64,000 nucleotides of DNA from Nitriliruptor sp040882075 (GTDB lineage Bacteria > Actinomycetota > Nitriliruptoria > Nitriliruptorales > Nitriliruptoraceae). The stretch covers positions 1-64,000 of the forward strand of contig NZ_JBBEBZ010000185.1 in assembly GCF_040882075.1 (NCBI RefSeq). The letters are read 5' to 3'. Positions 28,973 to 37,480 of this stretch are shown here, piece by piece (position 1 is the first letter of the stretch; every line of letters begins with the position of its first letter). The notes below the pieces were generated by a model. It did not search any database. It was not told the origin of the DNA and saw nothing but the letters and a program-made list of their open reading frames with translations. The position numbers and the translations under genes were made by a program.

Positions 28973-31087
28973 CCTGTTCGCGGGCTTCCTGCTGCTCGCG
29001 GCGGCCGTGCAGCTGCTCGAGCTGATCGACGCCGAGACCGCCTGGTTCCCCGACCGCACGGTGGCGTTGGTCGGCATCTGCACGATGGCGGCCTGGGCGC
29101 TGCTGGTCCACCGCACCCGCCGAGCTCCCCTCGCCGGCGACGTCGCGTTGGTGGTGGCTCTGACGGTGACGGGCCTCGGGCGCAACGGTGCGGTGCTGCT
29201 CAGCCTGCTCGCCATCGCGCCGCTGCGGGCGCTGCACGGTGGTCGGGCGCGGGTCGCCGGGCTCACCGCCGGACTGTTCGTCGGTTTCGGCACCGTCACG
29301 GTCGTGCACCACGGGTCGGCGCGGCTGGTCGACGGTTTCGGCTTCCTGATCGTGCTCGCCGCGGTGACGGCGTTCACGGTCACCCTCCGCCGGCTCGGGG
29401 AGGTGCTCGCCGAGCACGACCTCCACGCCCGCCTCGACGGGGTGGCCGCCGGCGCGGCCGCCGAGCTCGTGGCGGCCACGGCGATCGCCGACGTCGACCG
29501 CATCGGAGCGGAAGCGCTCGCTCGCGTCCGTGAGCGGTGCGCCGAGGCTGCGGACGACCCGTCACCCGCCCGCAGTTCGGTGGAGGTGGTACCGGAGCAG
29601 CTCGACGCCGAGACGGGCGCCGACGCGGACAGGGGCCCAGGCCGCGGCGCGCGGGTCTCGGAGCCGGTGGCCAGCGTGCTCGCCCGGCTCTCCAACGACA
29701 CCAGGCTCGCGCGCCAGCGCGTCGGGAGCGAGGTCCGGTACCGGACCGTCGCCGAGCACAGCCGTGACGGCGTCTACCTGCGCGACCTCGCCCCCCACCC
29801 CGGGTACCGGTACCTGAACCCCGCCGCCGAGGACATCCTCGGGGTGCGCACGGAGCAGCTGGCGGCGGACCCGTCGCTGGCACGGCAGCTGGTCCACCCC
29901 GAGGACCTCCCCCGGCTGCACGCGGCGATCGTGGTCGGCGGCCTCCTCGACGATCCGGTCGAGGGCCGGTTGTGCCGGCCGGACGGCGAGGTCCGGTGGA
30001 TCGCCCTGCAGGAGCGGCTCGTCGGCGTCGAGGCCGGCGCACGGACGGTCATCGGCACGCTGCGCGACGTCACGCGCCAGCAGGAGACCGAGGCCGCGCT
30101 CCAGCGGGTCATCGCCCGGGAGCGGGCCGCGGCGGACGAACTCCGTCACCTCGACGCGATGAAGTCGATCTTCCTGCAGGCGGTGTCGCACGAGCTGCGG
30201 ACGCCTTTGAGCGCGGTCATCGGCGCCGCCCAGACGCTCGATGTGCGCGACGGCGCCATGGATGCCGACCAGCGTCGCCGGATGGTCGACATCGTCCAGC
30301 GGCAATCGGCGCGGCTCGAGACGTTGCTGACCGACCTGCTCGACGTCGATCGGCTCTCGCGGGGGATCATCGTCCCCGAGCGGCGCGACGTCGATCTCCT
30401 GGCGCTCGTGGCCGGGGTCGTCGACGGTCTCGAGGGCAGGGATCGCGTCACGGTGACCGGGGAGCCGGTCGTGCTCGCCGTCGACCCCGCCCAGATCGAG
30501 CGCATCGTCGACAACCTGCTGCGCAACGCCGTCCGGCACACCCCCGCCGACGGGCGCATCGTCTGCCGGATCGCGGCGGACGACGTCGGCGCGAGCATCG
30601 TGATCGACGACGAGGGTCCGGGTGTCCCCGACGAGCTGAAGGACGAGCTGTTCGCGCCGTTCGCGCAGGGGCCGACCGCGGGGGCGGCCGCCTCGCCGGG
30701 TACCGGGATCGGCCTCGCGCTGGTGCGGGCGCTGGCCGAGCTGCACGGCGGCAGCACATGGATCGACGACCGCCCGGGGGGAGGCGCCCGCTTCGTCGTG
30801 TGCCTGCCGCGGGTGCACGATCAGGTCGCCGTCCTGACCGCTGGTGAGGGTGAGCGGGTCGCGGCAACGCACCACCGGTTGCCCTGAGCGCACCCCGTCG
30901 GGCACACTGCGCACCGACGACCCGTCCCCGGGTCGTCTCACCGTGCTCGTACGGGCGTCGGGGTTGTCGGACTCAGCTGCGCGCGATCGTGCGCCGCAGC
31001 GAGCGGACCCCCGGCGGGATGCGACCTCCGACAGGTTCGCCTCCCGGCCCGGCGGTGCAGGGCCACACGAACCCGCAGGAGAGTCCC

Positions 31088-31360
31088 TTGGCCGTCGCGC
31101 TTCCAGACGACAAGCAACAGATCATCAGCCGCTTCGCCCGCATCGAGGGTGACACCGGCTCCCCCGAGGTCCAGGTCGCGCTCATGACGCAGCGCATCTC
31201 GCACCTCACCGAGCACCTCAAGGAACACAAGCACGACCACCACTCGCGGCGAGGGCTGCTGATGCTGGTGGGCCAGCGGCGTCGCCTGCTGAACTACCTG
31301 AAGGGTAAGGACATCGAGCGGTACCGCTCGCTGATCGCGGAGCTCGAGCTCCGACGCTAG
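31088..31360 (+). CDS. rpsO: 30S ribosomal protein S15
   Basis: Primary 16S rRNA-binding protein of the platform. 90 residues from a TTG at 31088 with AGGAGA upstream. Family blocks: IEGDTGSPEVQVALMTQRI, HHSRRGLLMLVGQRRRLLNY and ERYRSLIAELELRR. Followed by pnp, the conserved rpsO-pnp pair. Confidence 0.96.
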   Translation: MAVALPDDKQQIISRFARIEGDTGSPEVQVALMTQRISHLTEHLKEHKHDHHSRRGLLMLVGQRRRLLNYLKGKDIERYRSLIAELELRR

Positions 31361-31367
31361 GAACCAA

Positions 31368-31400
31368 CGGGCCGGCCCCTCGTTCGAGGGCGCCGGCCCG
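31368..31400 (+). terminator. Strong hairpin between rpsO and pnp
   Basis: Outer stem CGGGCCGGC / GCCGGCCCG (9 bp) and inner stem CCCTC / GAGGG around GTTC, with one bulged C, start 7 bases after the rpsO stop. There is no T-run, so it is either a U-less terminator or an RNA processing site; in E. coli an RNase III site occupies this place. Confidence 0.6.
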
Positions 31401-31559
31401 CTCGCTCCACGGACCCACGCCGACGGTCGGACGTCCGTGGCGACGCCTCGAAGCCCCGCTCGCTCACCGCTGAGCGCGACGGCTCGAGCCGCCCCCACGG
31501 ATGCGCCGGCCCCGCGTACGCGGTACGTGGCACGGACCCGGGAGCGACGACAGGAACCG

Positions 31560-31598
31560 TCACGCATGGTGCGTGATGGACCCGCGCAGGTGCGCGGG
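31560..31598 (+). promoter_or_regulatory. Paired hairpins in the pnp leader
   Basis: Two hairpins in the 220-base untranslated region, just before the ribosome binding site: TCACGCA/TGCGTGA (31560-31576, loop TGG) and CCCGCGC/GCGCGGG (31581-31598, loop AGGT). PNPase in other bacteria represses its own mRNA through 5' leader structure; these are candidates for the same. Confidence 0.5.
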
Positions 31599-31621
31599 AG
31601 ACACGGAATGAGGAGGCCCAC

Positions 31622-34135
31622 GTGGGCACGCTCGGAACGCACGAGCTATCCGTCGACATCGACGGCAAGACGATCACCTTCGAGGCCGGGACCCTGGCCG
31701 CCCAGGCGGGCGGCTCGGTCGTCACCAGCCTCGGTGACACCAAGGTCCTGACCACCACCACCGCGTCCAAGCAGGTGAAGGACTTCCTGCCCTTCTTCCC
31801 CCTCACCATCGAGGTGGAGGAGCGGATGTACGCCAACGGGCGCATCCCGGGCAGCTTCTTCAAGCGCGAGGGCCGGCCGTCCGAGAACGCCATCCTGGTG
31901 TGCCGGCTGACCGACCGCCCGCTGCGTCCCACCTTCCAGGAGGGGCTGCGCAACGAGGTCCAGGTCGTCAACACCATCATCCAGACCACCCAGTTCGACC
32001 CCTACGACGTCGTCGCCATGAACGGCTCGTCGCTGTCGACCATGCTGTCGGGCATCCCGTTCGCTGGCCCGGTCGCCGCGGTCCGCTACGCGATGCTGCG
32101 CGACGGCTCGTGGGTCGCTTTCCCGTCCTTCGAGGAGCTCGAGGAGGAGGCCGTCTTCAACATGGTCATCTCCGGGCGCGTCGATGACGACGGCGAGGTC
32201 GCGATCCTCATGATCGAGGCCGAGGCCACCCCGGACGCCTGGATCAAGATCGACATGGGCGCCCCCGCCCCGACCGAGCAGGTCGTCGGTCAGGCGATCG
32301 AGGACGTCAAGCCGATCATCAAGCAGCTCTGCGAGGCGCAGCAGACCTTCGTCGACCAGGTCGGGGTCCGCGACGCGGGCGAGTTCCCGCTGTTCCTCGA
32401 CCACTCCGACGAGGTCTTCGACGCGGTCTGGGCCGCAGGTGCCAGCCGGGTCGAGGAGCTGTACCGCCAGGGTGAGCTGAGCAAGGCCGACAAGGACGAG
32501 GCCGTCGGCGTCATCCGCAAGGAGGTCGTCGCGCAGGTCGTCGAGGCCGGGGTCGGAGACCTCGACGCCGACGACGTCAAGAAGCAGGCCGGCGAGGCGT
32601 TCCGCACGACCGAGAAGAAGGTCGTCCGTCGCCTCATCGTCGACGAGGGCTTCCGCATCGACGGTCGCAGCGTCACCGACCTGCGTCCCGTCACCGCGCA
32701 GGTCGGCGTCCTGCCCAAGACCCACGGTTCCTCGCTGTTCCAGCGCGGTGACACCCAGGTCCTGAGCGTGCTCGCCCTCGGCACCACCCGTGAAGGCCAG
32801 CGTCTCGACACCCTCGACCCCGAGGACGAGAAGCTGTTCATGCACCACTACAACATGCCGCCCTACTCGACCGGTGAGGCGGGTCGCGTCGGTTCGCCGA
32901 AGCGGCGCGAGATCGGCCACGGCGCGCTCGCCGAGCGGGCGATCGTCCCGATGCTGCCCGAGAACGACCAGTGGCCGTACGCCATGCGGATCGTCTCGGA
33001 CGTGCTGAGTTCGAACGGCTCGACCTCGATGGGGTCGGTCTGCGCCACCTCGCTCGCGCTCATGGACGGCGGTGTGCCGATCCACGCACCCGTCTCCGGG
33101 ATCGCGATGGGCCTGGTGTACGAGAACGGCAAGTACACGACCCTGACCGACATCCAGGGCGTCGAGGACTTCTTCGGCGACATGGACTTCAAGGTCGCCG
33201 GTCCGAAGGAGTTCATCACCGCGCTCCAGCTCGACACCAAGATCTCCGGCATCCCGGCGGACGTGCTCCAGGCAGCCCTGCTGCAGGCGCGCGACGCCCG
33301 TATGGAGATCCTCGACGTGATGAACGCGGCGATCTCCGAGCCCCGCGAGGAGGTCGCCGAGACCGCCCCGCGCGTCGAACTGGTCTACATCCCGCAGGAC
33401 AAGATCGGTGCGATCATCGGCCCGCGTGGTGCGATCATCAAGGAGCTGGTCGAGGAGACCGGCGCCCAGATCGACGTCGACGAGGAGGGCGGCCGCGGCG
33501 TGGTCAAGATCTACGCGAGCTCCAAGGAGATCGCGCAGGACGCCCTCGACCGCGTCAACGCCATCGCCAACCCGGTGCTGCCCGAGAAGGGCGAGAAGTA
33601 CCAGGCCCTCGTGGTCAAGACCGTCGACTTCGGTGCGTTCGTGTCCTTGACCCCGGGGACCGACGGTCTGCTCCACATCTCGGAGCTGTCGAAGATGGCG
33701 GGCAAGCGCCTCAACCACGCCGAGGAGGCCGTGCAGGTCGGGGACGCTGTCCTCGTCCAGGTCATGGACGTCCTCGACGGCGGTCGCAAGTTCAAGCTCG
33801 AGTACGTCGGTGACAAGGCCGAGAAGGCCGAGAAGGCCGGCGGCGACGAGGGCGGCGACCGCGGTGGTGACCGTGGCGAGCGTTCCGGCGGCGGCGGTGG
33901 TCGTGAGCGTGGCGGTGGTGACCGCGGCGAGCGTTCCGGCGGCGGCGGTGGTCGTGAGCGTGGCGGTGGTGACCGCAGCGAGCGTTCCGACGCCGGCGAC
34001 AGCGACGGCGGTCGTGACCGTGGTGGTGACCGTGAGCGTGGCGGTCGTGACCGTGGCGAGCGTTCCGACGCCGGTGACGGCGGAGGCGAGCGCACCCGCA
34101 CGCGCACCCGCAGCCGGTCGCGCGAGCGCGACTGA
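31622..34135 (+). CDS. pnp: Polyribonucleotide nucleotidyltransferase (PNPase) with RGG-type tail
   Basis: Phosphorolytic 3'-5' exoribonuclease of mRNA turnover. 837 residues, GTG start with AGGAGG. Two RNase PH domains (FFKREGRPSENAILVCRLTD; MHHYNMPPYSTGE; the second active site FGDMDFKVAG), a KH domain (IGAIIGPRGAIIKELVEETG) and an S1 domain (DFGAFVSLTPGTDGLLHISEL). After about residue 735 comes a ~100-residue tail of Gly, Arg, Asp, Glu and Ser, with RGG-like elements encoded by 51-bp tandem repeats, and then an Arg/Thr/Ser-rich end. Mycobacterial and Streptomyces PNPases have shorter tails; this resembles RNA-helicase RGG tails. Confidence 0.95.
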   Translation: MGTLGTHELSVDIDGKTITFEAGTLAAQAGGSVVTSLGDTKVLTTTTASKQVKDFLPFFPLTIEVEERMYANGRIPGSFFKREGRPSENAILVCRLTDRPLRPTFQEGLRNEVQVVNTIIQTTQFDPYDVVAMNGSSLSTMLSGIPFAGPVAAVRYAMLRDGSWVAFPSFEELEEEAVFNMVISGRVDDDGEVAILMIEAEATPDAWIKIDMGAPAPTEQVVGQAIEDVKPIIKQLCEAQQTFVDQVGVRDAGEFPLFLDHSDEVFDAVWAAGASRVEELYRQGELSKADKDEAVGVIRKEVVAQVVEAGVGDLDADDVKKQAGEAFRTTEKKVVRRLIVDEGFRIDGRSVTDLRPVTAQVGVLPKTHGSSLFQRGDTQVLSVLALGTTREGQRLDTLDPEDEKLFMHHYNMPPYSTGEAGRVGSPKRREIGHGALAERAIVPMLPENDQWPYAMRIVSDVLSSNGSTSMGSVCATSLALMDGGVPIHAPVSGIAMGLVYENGKYTTLTDIQGVEDFFGDMDFKVAGPKEFITALQLDTKISGIPADVLQAALLQARDARMEILDVMNAAISEPREEVAETAPRVELVYIPQDKIGAIIGPRGAIIKELVEETGAQIDVDEEGGRGVVKIYASSKEIAQDALDRVNAIANPVLPEKGEKYQALVVKTVDFGAFVSLTPGTDGLLHISELSKMAGKRLNHAEEAVQVGDAVLVQVMDVLDGGRKFKLEYVGDKAEKAEKAGGDEGGDRGGDRGERSGGGGGRERGGGDRGERSGGGGGRERGGGDRSERSDAGDSDGGRDRGGDRERGGRDRGERSDAGDGGGERTRTRTRSRSRERD
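33863..33985 (+). repeat. 51-bp tandem repeat encoding the RGG-like PNPase tail
   Basis: Copies at 33863-33913 and 33914-33964 differ at one position; a third, partial and diverging copy begins at 33965. They encode GDRGERSGGGGGRERGG. Confidence 0.88.
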
Positions 34136-34202
34136 GCAGCACCCCGTAGCTCGACGACGGCGGTCCCTGCGGGGGCCGCCGTCGGTGGATGAGGAGCCTG
34201 AC

Positions 34203-35471
34203 GTGCAGGACCCGCAGATCAGCGTGCTGCCCTCCGGCGTGCGTGTCGTCACCGACCCGATGCCGGCGGTCCGATCCGTCACCCTCGGGATGTGGGTCGG
34301 CATCGGGTCACGCGACGAGTCCCCGGCCCAGCTCGGCGCGTCGCACTTCCTCGAGCACACCCTGTTCAAGGGGACCGAGAAGCGCACGGCTCGTGACATC
34401 GCCGAAGCGCTCGACGCGGTCGGCGGCGAGATGAACGCGTTCACCTCCAAGGAGCTGACCTGCTTCTACGCGCGTGTGCTCGACGACGACCTGCCGCTGG
34501 CCTTCGACGTGTTGGCGGACATGCTCGTGGACGCGCGCAACACCCCCGCCGACATCGAAGCGGAACGTCAGGTGGTGCTGTCCGAGATCGACATCCACCT
34601 CGATACCCCCGATGACCTCGTGCACTCCGACCTCTCCGAGCTCGTCCTCGGTCAGCACCCGCTGGCCCTCGAGACGCTCGGGACCGTCGAGTCCATCACC
34701 GGGCTGCACCGCGACACCATCCACGACCACTACCTGGCCACGTACCGGCCCGAGAACATCACGGTGGCCGCAGCCGGTGCGGTCGACCACGACCAGCTCG
34801 TCCGCCTGACCGACCAGCTGCTCGGCGACCTCGGGCGTCCGGGTGGCTCCCCCCCGCTGCGGACGCCTCCCGCGGGGTACGGCGCGCGTGAGCTTCGGAT
34901 CCGTCACCGTCCGACCGAGCAGGCCCACCTGGTGCTCGGCTACCCGGGTCTCGATCAGCTCGCCGACGACCGTTGGGCGCTACGCGTGCTGAACGTCGCC
35001 CTCGGCGGCGGCATGTCGTCGCGGCTGTTCCAGGAGCTGCGCGAGGTCCGGGGTCTGTGCTACTCGACCTACAGCTACAGCTCCTCGTACCGGGATGCCG
35101 GCCTGATCGGCGCCTACGTCGGCACGGCTCCTGGCAAGGTGGACGAGACCCTCGGGTGCTTGCGCAGCGAGCTCGACCGCGTCCGCGTCGATCTGACCGC
35201 GGACGAGGTCGCCCGGGCCAAGGGAGCGCTCACCGGCGGCACGGTCCTCGGGCTCGAAGACACCGGTTCGCGTATGAGCCGCATCGGCAAGCAGGTCGCC
35301 ACCGGCGTCCCGATCGTGACCGTGGACGACGCGCTCAAGCGCATCGCCGCGGTCACCACCGATGACGTCCAGCGGGTGGCCGACCGCCTGCTCGGGCAGC
35401 CGGCCGATCTCGCCGTCGTGGGGCCGTTCGCCGAGGACGAGGCCGACCGGTTCGCCCCCGCGCTGGCCTGA
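34203..35471 (+). CDS. M16 family zinc protease (insulinase-like)
   Basis: Processing-type metallopeptidase. 422 residues from the GTG at 34203 (GAGGAG upstream). The inverse zinc motif HFLEH lies in LGASHFLEHTLFKGT near residue 50, with the downstream glutamate in the helix near ERQVVLSEI. C-terminal M16 half: VALGGGMSSRLFQELREVRG. Directly downstream of pnp in many actinobacteria. Substrates unknown. Confidence 0.92.
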   Translation: MQDPQISVLPSGVRVVTDPMPAVRSVTLGMWVGIGSRDESPAQLGASHFLEHTLFKGTEKRTARDIAEALDAVGGEMNAFTSKELTCFYARVLDDDLPLAFDVLADMLVDARNTPADIEAERQVVLSEIDIHLDTPDDLVHSDLSELVLGQHPLALETLGTVESITGLHRDTIHDHYLATYRPENITVAAAGAVDHDQLVRLTDQLLGDLGRPGGSPPLRTPPAGYGARELRIRHRPTEQAHLVLGYPGLDQLADDRWALRVLNVALGGGMSSRLFQELREVRGLCYSTYSYSSSYRDAGLIGAYVGTAPGKVDETLGCLRSELDRVRVDLTADEVARAKGALTGGTVLGLEDTGSRMSRIGKQVATGVPIVTVDDALKRIAAVTTDDVQRVADRLLGQPADLAVVGPFAEDEADRFAPALA

Positions 35472-35515
35472 CCCACCGGCAGGTGGTCACCTCCGGCTGC
35501 GGGGGTGGGGGCGGC

Positions 35516-35521
35516 TACCGT
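35516..35521 (+). promoter_or_regulatory. Candidate -10 box upstream of dapB
   Basis: TACCGT 33 bases before the dapB GTG in the 82-base gap after the M16 gene. Confidence 0.3.
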
Positions 35522-35553
35522 CGTCGGCTGAGCATCGAGCCAAGGAGCGAGCT

Positions 35554-36339
35554 GTGACCACCAAGGTGGGCGTGATCGGTGCCGCCGGCAGGATGGGTTC
35601 CGAGGTGTGCCGTGCCGTCGACGGTGCCGACGATCTCGACCTCGTCGCCGCCGTGGACCCCTCGTGCACCGGCGCGTCGCTGCGTGAGGTCACGGGGATC
35701 GATTCCGAGCTCGAGGTCGCGGGCGAGCTCGATGCGCTGGTCGAGGCCGGCGTCGAGGTCGCGGTCGAGTTCACCGGACCGGCCTCGGTGGGTGCCAACA
35801 TCCGCTGGCTCCTCGAACACGATATCCACGCGGTCGTCGGCGCGACGGGCATCGACGACGACGATCTCGCGGTGTGCAAGGAGCTCGCGGCATCGCGCCC
35901 CGCCAACCTCGTGATCGCGCCGAACTTCGCGATCGGTGCGGTCCTGCTCATGGAGTTCGCGGCCGAGGCCGCCAAGCACCTCCCGCACGTGGAGATCATC
36001 GAACGTCACCACGACGCGAAGGTCGACGCGCCGTCCGGCACGGCGCTGCGCACCGCCGAGCTCATCGCCGACGCCCGACGCGAGGTGCCGGACGCGCCGG
36101 CCGGCGACGACCGCCACCCCGGCGCCCGCGGGGCGACCCACGCCGACGTCCGCGTGCACTCGGTGCGGCTCCCGGGGGTCGTGGCCGACCAGGACGTGAT
36201 CTTCGGTGGCGTTGGGCAGACCCTCACGATCTCGCACCGCTCGCTCGACCGCTCCTCGTTCATGCCGGGGGTGCTGCTCGCCTGCCGGAAGGTCGGCGGG
36301 ATCCACGGCTGCGTCATCGGGCTCGAACACCTGCTGTGA
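35554..36339 (+). CDS. dapB: 4-hydroxy-tetrahydrodipicolinate reductase
   Basis: Second committed step of the lysine/meso-diaminopimelate branch, using NAD(P)H; its substrate comes from DapA (49089). 261 residues. N-terminal KVGVIGAAGRMGSEV, the catalytic segment EIIERHHDAKVDAPSGTA and the C-terminal GGIHGCVIGLEHLL. GTG start with AAGGAG. Its stop lies 6 bases from that of the convergent RNase Z gene. Confidence 0.95.
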   Translation: MTTKVGVIGAAGRMGSEVCRAVDGADDLDLVAAVDPSCTGASLREVTGIDSELEVAGELDALVEAGVEVAVEFTGPASVGANIRWLLEHDIHAVVGATGIDDDDLAVCKELAASRPANLVIAPNFAIGAVLLMEFAAEAAKHLPHVEIIERHHDAKVDAPSGTALRTAELIADARREVPDAPAGDDRHPGARGATHADVRVHSVRLPGVVADQDVIFGGVGQTLTISHRSLDRSSFMPGVLLACRKVGGIHGCVIGLEHLL

Positions 36340-36345
36340 CGCCGA

Positions 36346-37275
36346 TCAGCGGCGCGGCGGGAACGGGACGACGTCGAGGTCGCTCGCGACGGTGAGGTCG
36401 AGGTCGGGGGCGACCGCCCGCGCTTCCTCGAGGTGTCCGTCGAGGTCGGGGTAGCGCTGCGAGAGGTGGGTCAGCACGACCCGACGCGCTCCGGCGTCCC
36501 GGCCGATCGCGGCCGCCTGTCCGGCCGTCAGGTGACCGACCTCCTCGGCGAGCTCGCGCTGATCGTCGAGGAAGGTGGCCTCGATGATCAGCAGGTCCGC
36601 GCTGTCGGCGCAGGCACGAGCACCGTCCCCGTCGCGCGTGTCCATCACGACGGCGGCGACCTGGCCGGGGCGCGGGTCGCCGACCTGCTGCACCTCGATC
36701 CGGCGACCGTCGACGACCACGTGGCCCGCGGCGACCAGTTCGCTGCGGGCCTCGCGCGGCACGCCGAGGCGGCGGAGTCGGCGCGGGTCGAGCCGGCGGC
36801 CGGCGGGTTCCTCGAGGCGCCACCCGAGGGTCGGGACCGGGTGCTCCCTGACGCCGTGGGAGAGCGCGATGGCGCGGATGGCGAACGGCGGCCCGGGTGC
36901 CACCTCACCGGGGACGTCCGGGTGGAGCACGACCTCGGTCCGGTCCTGGTACGGGGTGGCGTGGCGGAGGCGCTCGATGGTGTCGGTCGCCTCGGCCGGG
37001 AAGTGGACGTGGACGGGGCCGGCCACGCCGTCCAGCGACAAGCGCTGCAGGACGCCGGGGAGGCCGAGGCAGTGGTCACCGTGCGCGTGGGTGACGAGGA
37101 TGCGGTCGATGCTCGATGTCCGCGCACCGGCGAACGTGAGCTGACGTTGCGTGCCCTCACCCGGATCCACGAGCACGCCGGCGCCGTCGAACCGGAGCAG
37201 GTAGCCGTTGTGCGCGCGGGTGCGGGTCGGCACCTGGCTCGCGGTGCCGAGCACCACGAGCTCTCGCGACGACAC
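36346..37275 (-). CDS. rnz: Ribonuclease Z (tRNA 3' endonuclease), metallo-beta-lactamase fold
   Basis: Removes 3' trailers from tRNA precursors. 309 residues from the GTG at 37275, which aligns the family N-terminus (ELVVLGTASQVPTRTRAHNG); an upstream start at 37368 is possible. Zinc motif THAHGDHCLGLPG (His63, His65, Asp67, His68), the later LIIEATFLDD and the HLSQRY histidine are present. Divergent from the PPR gene across 205 bases, so the two RNA-related genes may share a control region. Confidence 0.9.
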   Translation of the reverse strand: MSSRELVVLGTASQVPTRTRAHNGYLLRFDGAGVLVDPGEGTQRQLTFAGARTSSIDRILVTHAHGDHCLGLPGVLQRLSLDGVAGPVHVHFPAEATDTIERLRHATPYQDRTEVVLHPDVPGEVAPGPPFAIRAIALSHGVREHPVPTLGWRLEEPAGRRLDPRRLRRLGVPREARSELVAAGHVVVDGRRIEVQQVGDPRPGQVAAVVMDTRDGDGARACADSADLLIIEATFLDDQRELAEEVGHLTAGQAAAIGRDAGARRVVLTHLSQRYPDLDGHLEEARAVAPDLDLTVASDLDVVPFPPRR

Positions 37276-37335
37276 GCCCGGCTCCTGTTCGGTGGCTGGT
37301 GACGGTAGTCCCCACCCATCGTCCCGAGCGGCCGG

Positions 37336-37341
37336 TAGGGT
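37336..37341 (+). promoter_or_regulatory. Candidate -10 box for the PPR gene
   Basis: TAGGGT in the divergent rnz/PPR region, 140 bases before the chosen start of the PPR gene, implying a leader of about 130 bases. Confidence 0.3.
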
Positions 37342-37480
37342 GCCGCTCGGCCGATCGCCGGCCACCACCGCGCACGTGGGTCAGGTGCGCAGCCCGGTTC
37401 GCTGGAGCCGCGGGCGGACGTCAGCTCCCCGGAGCGGCGGCACGCCCCGCGAGTCGGCCGGGCGTTCGGGAGGTCCCGCC

